A model generated the notes under the pieces. The model was not told the origin of the DNA, ran no database searches, and saw only the letters and a program-made list of their open reading frames with translations. Source: Myxococcota bacterium (GTDB taxonomy: Bacteria > Myxococcota_A > UBA9042 > DTJE01). From it: a stretch of 62,019 bases of DNA. Shown here in pieces: positions 59,737 to 62,019 of the stretch. Position numbers and translations under genes: made by a program. Position 1 is the stretch's first letter; the number at the start of each line of letters is the position of its first letter. The stretch is from contig JAGOKF010000014.1 of the NCBI GenBank assembly GCA_017994695.1, forward strand, positions 1 to 62,019, read 5' to 3'.

Positions 59737-60969
59737 GTGAGCGACCGACTCTTCGACCTGCACTGCCATCCCAGCCTGAAGATCCACTACCTGCCCTACC
59801 TCTCCCGGACCTTCCACGCGGCCGTGGGCCAGGAACGGTTCTGGAATCCCCTGAACTTCCAGACCCGCTACCAGAACCTGAAGAACAGCCCCGTGAAGGT
59901 GCTCGTGAACGCCCACTATGTGATCGAGCCGACCTTCGCCGGCAAGGGGATCAAGCGCCTGGGGCGCACGCTGGCGAAGGTGCTCACCGGGCAGTGGTAC
60001 GAGCGCCTGGTCCGGGCCGACCCCTGGGAGTCCCTGCTGGCCATGATGGACGACCTGGAACAGGCGGTCCAGAACACCAACCTGTTCGTGCTGGGAGGCA
60101 AGCGGCTCCGGATGGTCCGGCGATTCGCGGACATCCGGGACCTGAGCCCCCGGGAGATCGGCGTGGTCCATGCCATCGAGGGCCCCCATGCCCTGGGGTA
60201 CCGGGACCCCGGGCTGGACCGGGAGGCCTTCTGGCAGAGGACGAAGCAGCGCCTGGGCCTGCTGAAGGACCGGGGCGTGTCGATGATCGGCCTGGCCCAC
60301 TTCATGGACAACGCCTTCGTGCCCCAGATCGACAGCACCGAAATCATCCCGAAGGTGCGCAAGGGAACGGTGGAGTGGGCCCGGGACGACGCGTTCTACG
60401 AGATGCAGCGGGCGAACTGGTCCTTCGGGGACCCGGAACACCCCTCCGAGGAGTTCGTCCGGGAATGCCTGCGCCTGGGAATCCTGGTGGACCTGGTGCA
60501 CGTCCAGGAGGAGGCCCGGTGGCGCATCTACGATCTCTGCGCCGAGGCGGGGCGGCCGGTGGTGCTGAGCCACAACGGTCTCCAGCACTTCTTCCCCCAC
60601 GAGTACAACCTGTCGGACCAGGAGGTCCTGCGGATCCGGGAACTGGGCGGGGTGATCGGGCTGATCCTGTCGAAGCGGTGGCTGCTGTCTCCCGAGGACT
60701 GCCACTACAGCGGCGGAGACGGGATCGCGGACCTGATCGAGGTGATGCTGTACGTGCGACAACTCACCGGGGACGTGGCCTGTATCGGCATCGGGACCGA
60801 TTTCGACGGCCTGACGCACCCGTTCACGGACTGCTGCAAGCCCGACGAACTGGACCGCATCGCCTGGCGGATGAAGAAGCACTTCAGCGCCCGGGAGATC
60901 GACGACGTGCTGTTCGGGAACGCCTATCGGGTCTTCGAGAGGGGGTGGGTGGATGTCCGGCAGGAGTAA
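59737..60969 (+). CDS. M19-type membrane dipeptidase / amidohydrolase
   Basis: The 410-residue product starts at a GTG (ribosome-binding GAGAGGAGCC). It resembles renal-dipeptidase-like M19 enzymes with zinc-binding FDLHCHPS (H9, H11), a Glu in VVHAIEGPHA, HVQEE, VVLSHNGLQHFF and GTDFDGL; these correspond in order to the metal ligands and the catalytic Asp of the family. M19 enzymes hydrolyse dipeptides and some lactams. No signal peptide is apparent, so it is probably cytoplasmic. Its stop overlaps the next gene by 17 nt. Confidence 0.85.
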   Translation: MSDRLFDLHCHPSLKIHYLPYLSRTFHAAVGQERFWNPLNFQTRYQNLKNSPVKVLVNAHYVIEPTFAGKGIKRLGRTLAKVLTGQWYERLVRADPWESLLAMMDDLEQAVQNTNLFVLGGKRLRMVRRFADIRDLSPREIGVVHAIEGPHALGYRDPGLDREAFWQRTKQRLGLLKDRGVSMIGLAHFMDNAFVPQIDSTEIIPKVRKGTVEWARDDAFYEMQRANWSFGDPEHPSEEFVRECLRLGILVDLVHVQEEARWRIYDLCAEAGRPVVLSHNGLQHFFPHEYNLSDQEVLRIRELGGVIGLILSKRWLLSPEDCHYSGGDGIADLIEVMLYVRQLTGDVACIGIGTDFDGLTHPFTDCCKPDELDRIAWRMKKHFSAREIDDVLFGNAYRVFERGWVDVRQE

Positions 60970-62019
60970 GGAGACGGGGGGAGGTTCCAGGGACGCGAAG
61001 TCCGGGGGGGCGGCGGCCGGGTCCCCTGCACGGCCTTCCCGCCCGGCACCGGTGGATGCGGACCGCCTGGCGGCCGTGGCGGCCCGGTTCCGGCCCAAGG
61101 GGATCGTCCCTGCGGCGCCCCGTCCTGTGGGACCGGTTTCACCGTCCGCGGAAACGGCGCCCCAGCCGCCCGATCTGCCAACCCGTCTGGTGGAGGAACC
61201 GGGTGCGAAGAAGGCGAAGACCGCGGCCCCAGCCGCCAAGGCCCCTCCCCGGAAGCGGAAGACGCCGGGAACCGACCGGCCGGTCGCCGAGGCTCTGGCG
61301 GAAAGGCCGATGGTCGAGGACCCCGAGGTCGCCGTGCCGGAGCCCCCGGCTTCTTCGGCCCCTGACCCGCGTCCGACCCGGGAACAGGAAAAGCAGCAGG
61401 TCCAGGAGTTGATCTCCCGGATCGTCCGGGAGTGCCCCCGGAGGCAGCCGACCTCCGAGGACGAACTCCGGGCCTCCCGGATCGTCGAGGAGGAGTTCCG
61501 GCGCCTGGGGCTGGTCCTCCGGGAACACACCTTCCTGTTCAACGACAGCCTCTACAAGAACTCGCTGCTCCATGCGGCCCCGGCCGTGGTCGGGACGGCG
61601 ATCTCCGGGGTGGCCCCGGCGCTGGCCTTGCCGCTGCACCTGCTCCCGGCCCTTTCCTACTACCTGGAATCGAACCGGAAGGTGTACCTGGGACGCCGCC
61701 TGTTCCCCTTCAAGCCGTCCCGGAACATCCTGGGCATCCTGCCCGCCGAGGGCCTGGAACCGGCCCTCCGGGTGGTCCTGTGCGCCCACGTGGACGCGGC
61801 CTTCACCGGCTTTTTCTTCCGGCCGGAGGTCCTGAAGGCCGTGGGTCGGGACCCGCCCCTGGGGCAGAAGTGGATCCACCGGGCCGTGGAACTGACGGTC
61901 CGTTCGCAGTTCGCCCTGGCGGCGGCGGACGTGGCCCGGATGGTCCTGGGGCCCCTGTCCTGGCCCCTGCGGCCCCTGGAATTCCTGCTGACCGTGCCCT
62001 CCCTGCTTGCGACGCTGAC
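60953..62019 (+). CDS. M28-like zinc peptidase with disordered N-terminus (3' partial)
   Basis: The frame stays open from ATG 60953 to the last base, so the gene is cut by the window. The first 140 residues are a basic and Pro/Ala-rich disordered region (for example AAKAPPRKRKTPG), then a helix (QQVQELISRIVRECP). An M28-type domain begins with RASRIVEEEFRRLGL and SRNILGILPA. VVLCAHVDAAFTG is the metal-binding strand (HxD) of such aminopeptidases. One or more hydrophobic segments (HAAPAVVGTAISGVAPALALPLH) interrupt it, suggesting membrane attachment. The overlap of 17 nt with the dipeptidase gene indicates coupling. The second half, including most metal ligands, lies outside. Confidence 0.72.
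   Translation, partial: MSGRSKETGGGSRDAKSGGAAAGSPARPSRPAPVDADRLAAVAARFRPKGIVPAAPRPVGPVSPSAETAPQPPDLPTRLVEEPGAKKAKTAAPAAKAPPRKRKTPGTDRPVAEALAERPMVEDPEVAVPEPPASSAPDPRPTREQEKQQVQELISRIVRECPRRQPTSEDELRASRIVEEEFRRLGLVLREHTFLFNDSLYKNSLLHAAPAVVGTAISGVAPALALPLHLLPALSYYLESNRKVYLGRRLFPFKPSRNILGILPAEGLEPALRVVLCAHVDAAFTGFFFRPEVLKAVGRDPPLGQKWIHRAVELTVRSQFALAAADVARMVLGPLSWPLRPLEFLLTVPSLLATL

Overview
The window is a 62 kb piece of a very GC-rich, Gram-negative chromosome. The best guess is Myxococcota or a related deltaproteobacterial lineage. The evidence is a meso-diaminopimelate-type murE, MopE-like repeats (CDG.DNDCDG.TDE), many Cys-rich lipoproteins with Asp/Pro/Gly-rich tethers, a degenerate receiver with the C-terminal helix common in that group, and an RpoH-family sigma factor. 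No rRNA, tRNA, CRISPR array, prophage or transposase gene was seen.

Region 1 (1-9776): two Cys-rich lipoprotein-like genes (the first cut by the window edge), a membrane protein, a degenerate response regulator, RNase P RNA (rnpB, minus strand), an rpoZ-LolB-like-tmk operon (minus strand), a small set of REP-like palindromes, a GH57-like secreted lipoprotein and a DGDG-repeat lipoprotein. Region 2 (9766-18254, mostly minus strand): a two-domain P-loop/dCMP deaminase, a tiny Cys protein behind a near-consensus promoter, a prmC-era-GGDEF operon, a tRNA-dihydrouridine synthase, a large MopE-repeat lipoprotein and rpmB. Region 3 (18371-38566): an orphan mlaE, a giant TIG/lamin-tail lipoprotein, a single-domain penicillin-binding protein, a CxxC-less thioredoxin-fold protein, a greA-tsaE-split rdgC operon, a beta-propeller lipoprotein, a UDP-glucuronate decarboxylase, a degP-rpoH stress pair, and a lipoprotein-LolD-LolE-like operon whose permease carries a 20-cysteine insertion.

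Region 4 (38790-53280) is the division and cell-wall cluster: mraZ, rsmH, ftsL, a TPR lipoprotein, ftsI, murE, murF, mraY, ftsW, murG, ftsQ, ftsA, ftsZ. Most neighbours overlap by 4 nt. murD, murC, murB and ddl are absent from it. A sigma70-type promoter and an MraZ-type TGGG direct repeat precede mraZ. Region 5 (53441-62019): two small Cys-rich lipoproteins, a YjbQ-family gene, and a tightly packed operon of split transketolase, two proteins with SCP2-like segments, a class III aminotransferase, an M19-type dipeptidase and an M28-type peptidase that runs off the end.

Two themes stand out. First, at least a dozen lipoproteins, several with the same Cys module (C..D.DC..G..C..G.C) and acidic low-complexity tethers, are interleaved with housekeeping genes; the same module sits inside a lipoprotein-transport-type permease. 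Second, the 54971-62019 operon looks like an undescribed envelope or metabolite pathway. These functional readings are inference from sequence motifs and gene order; no database search was available.
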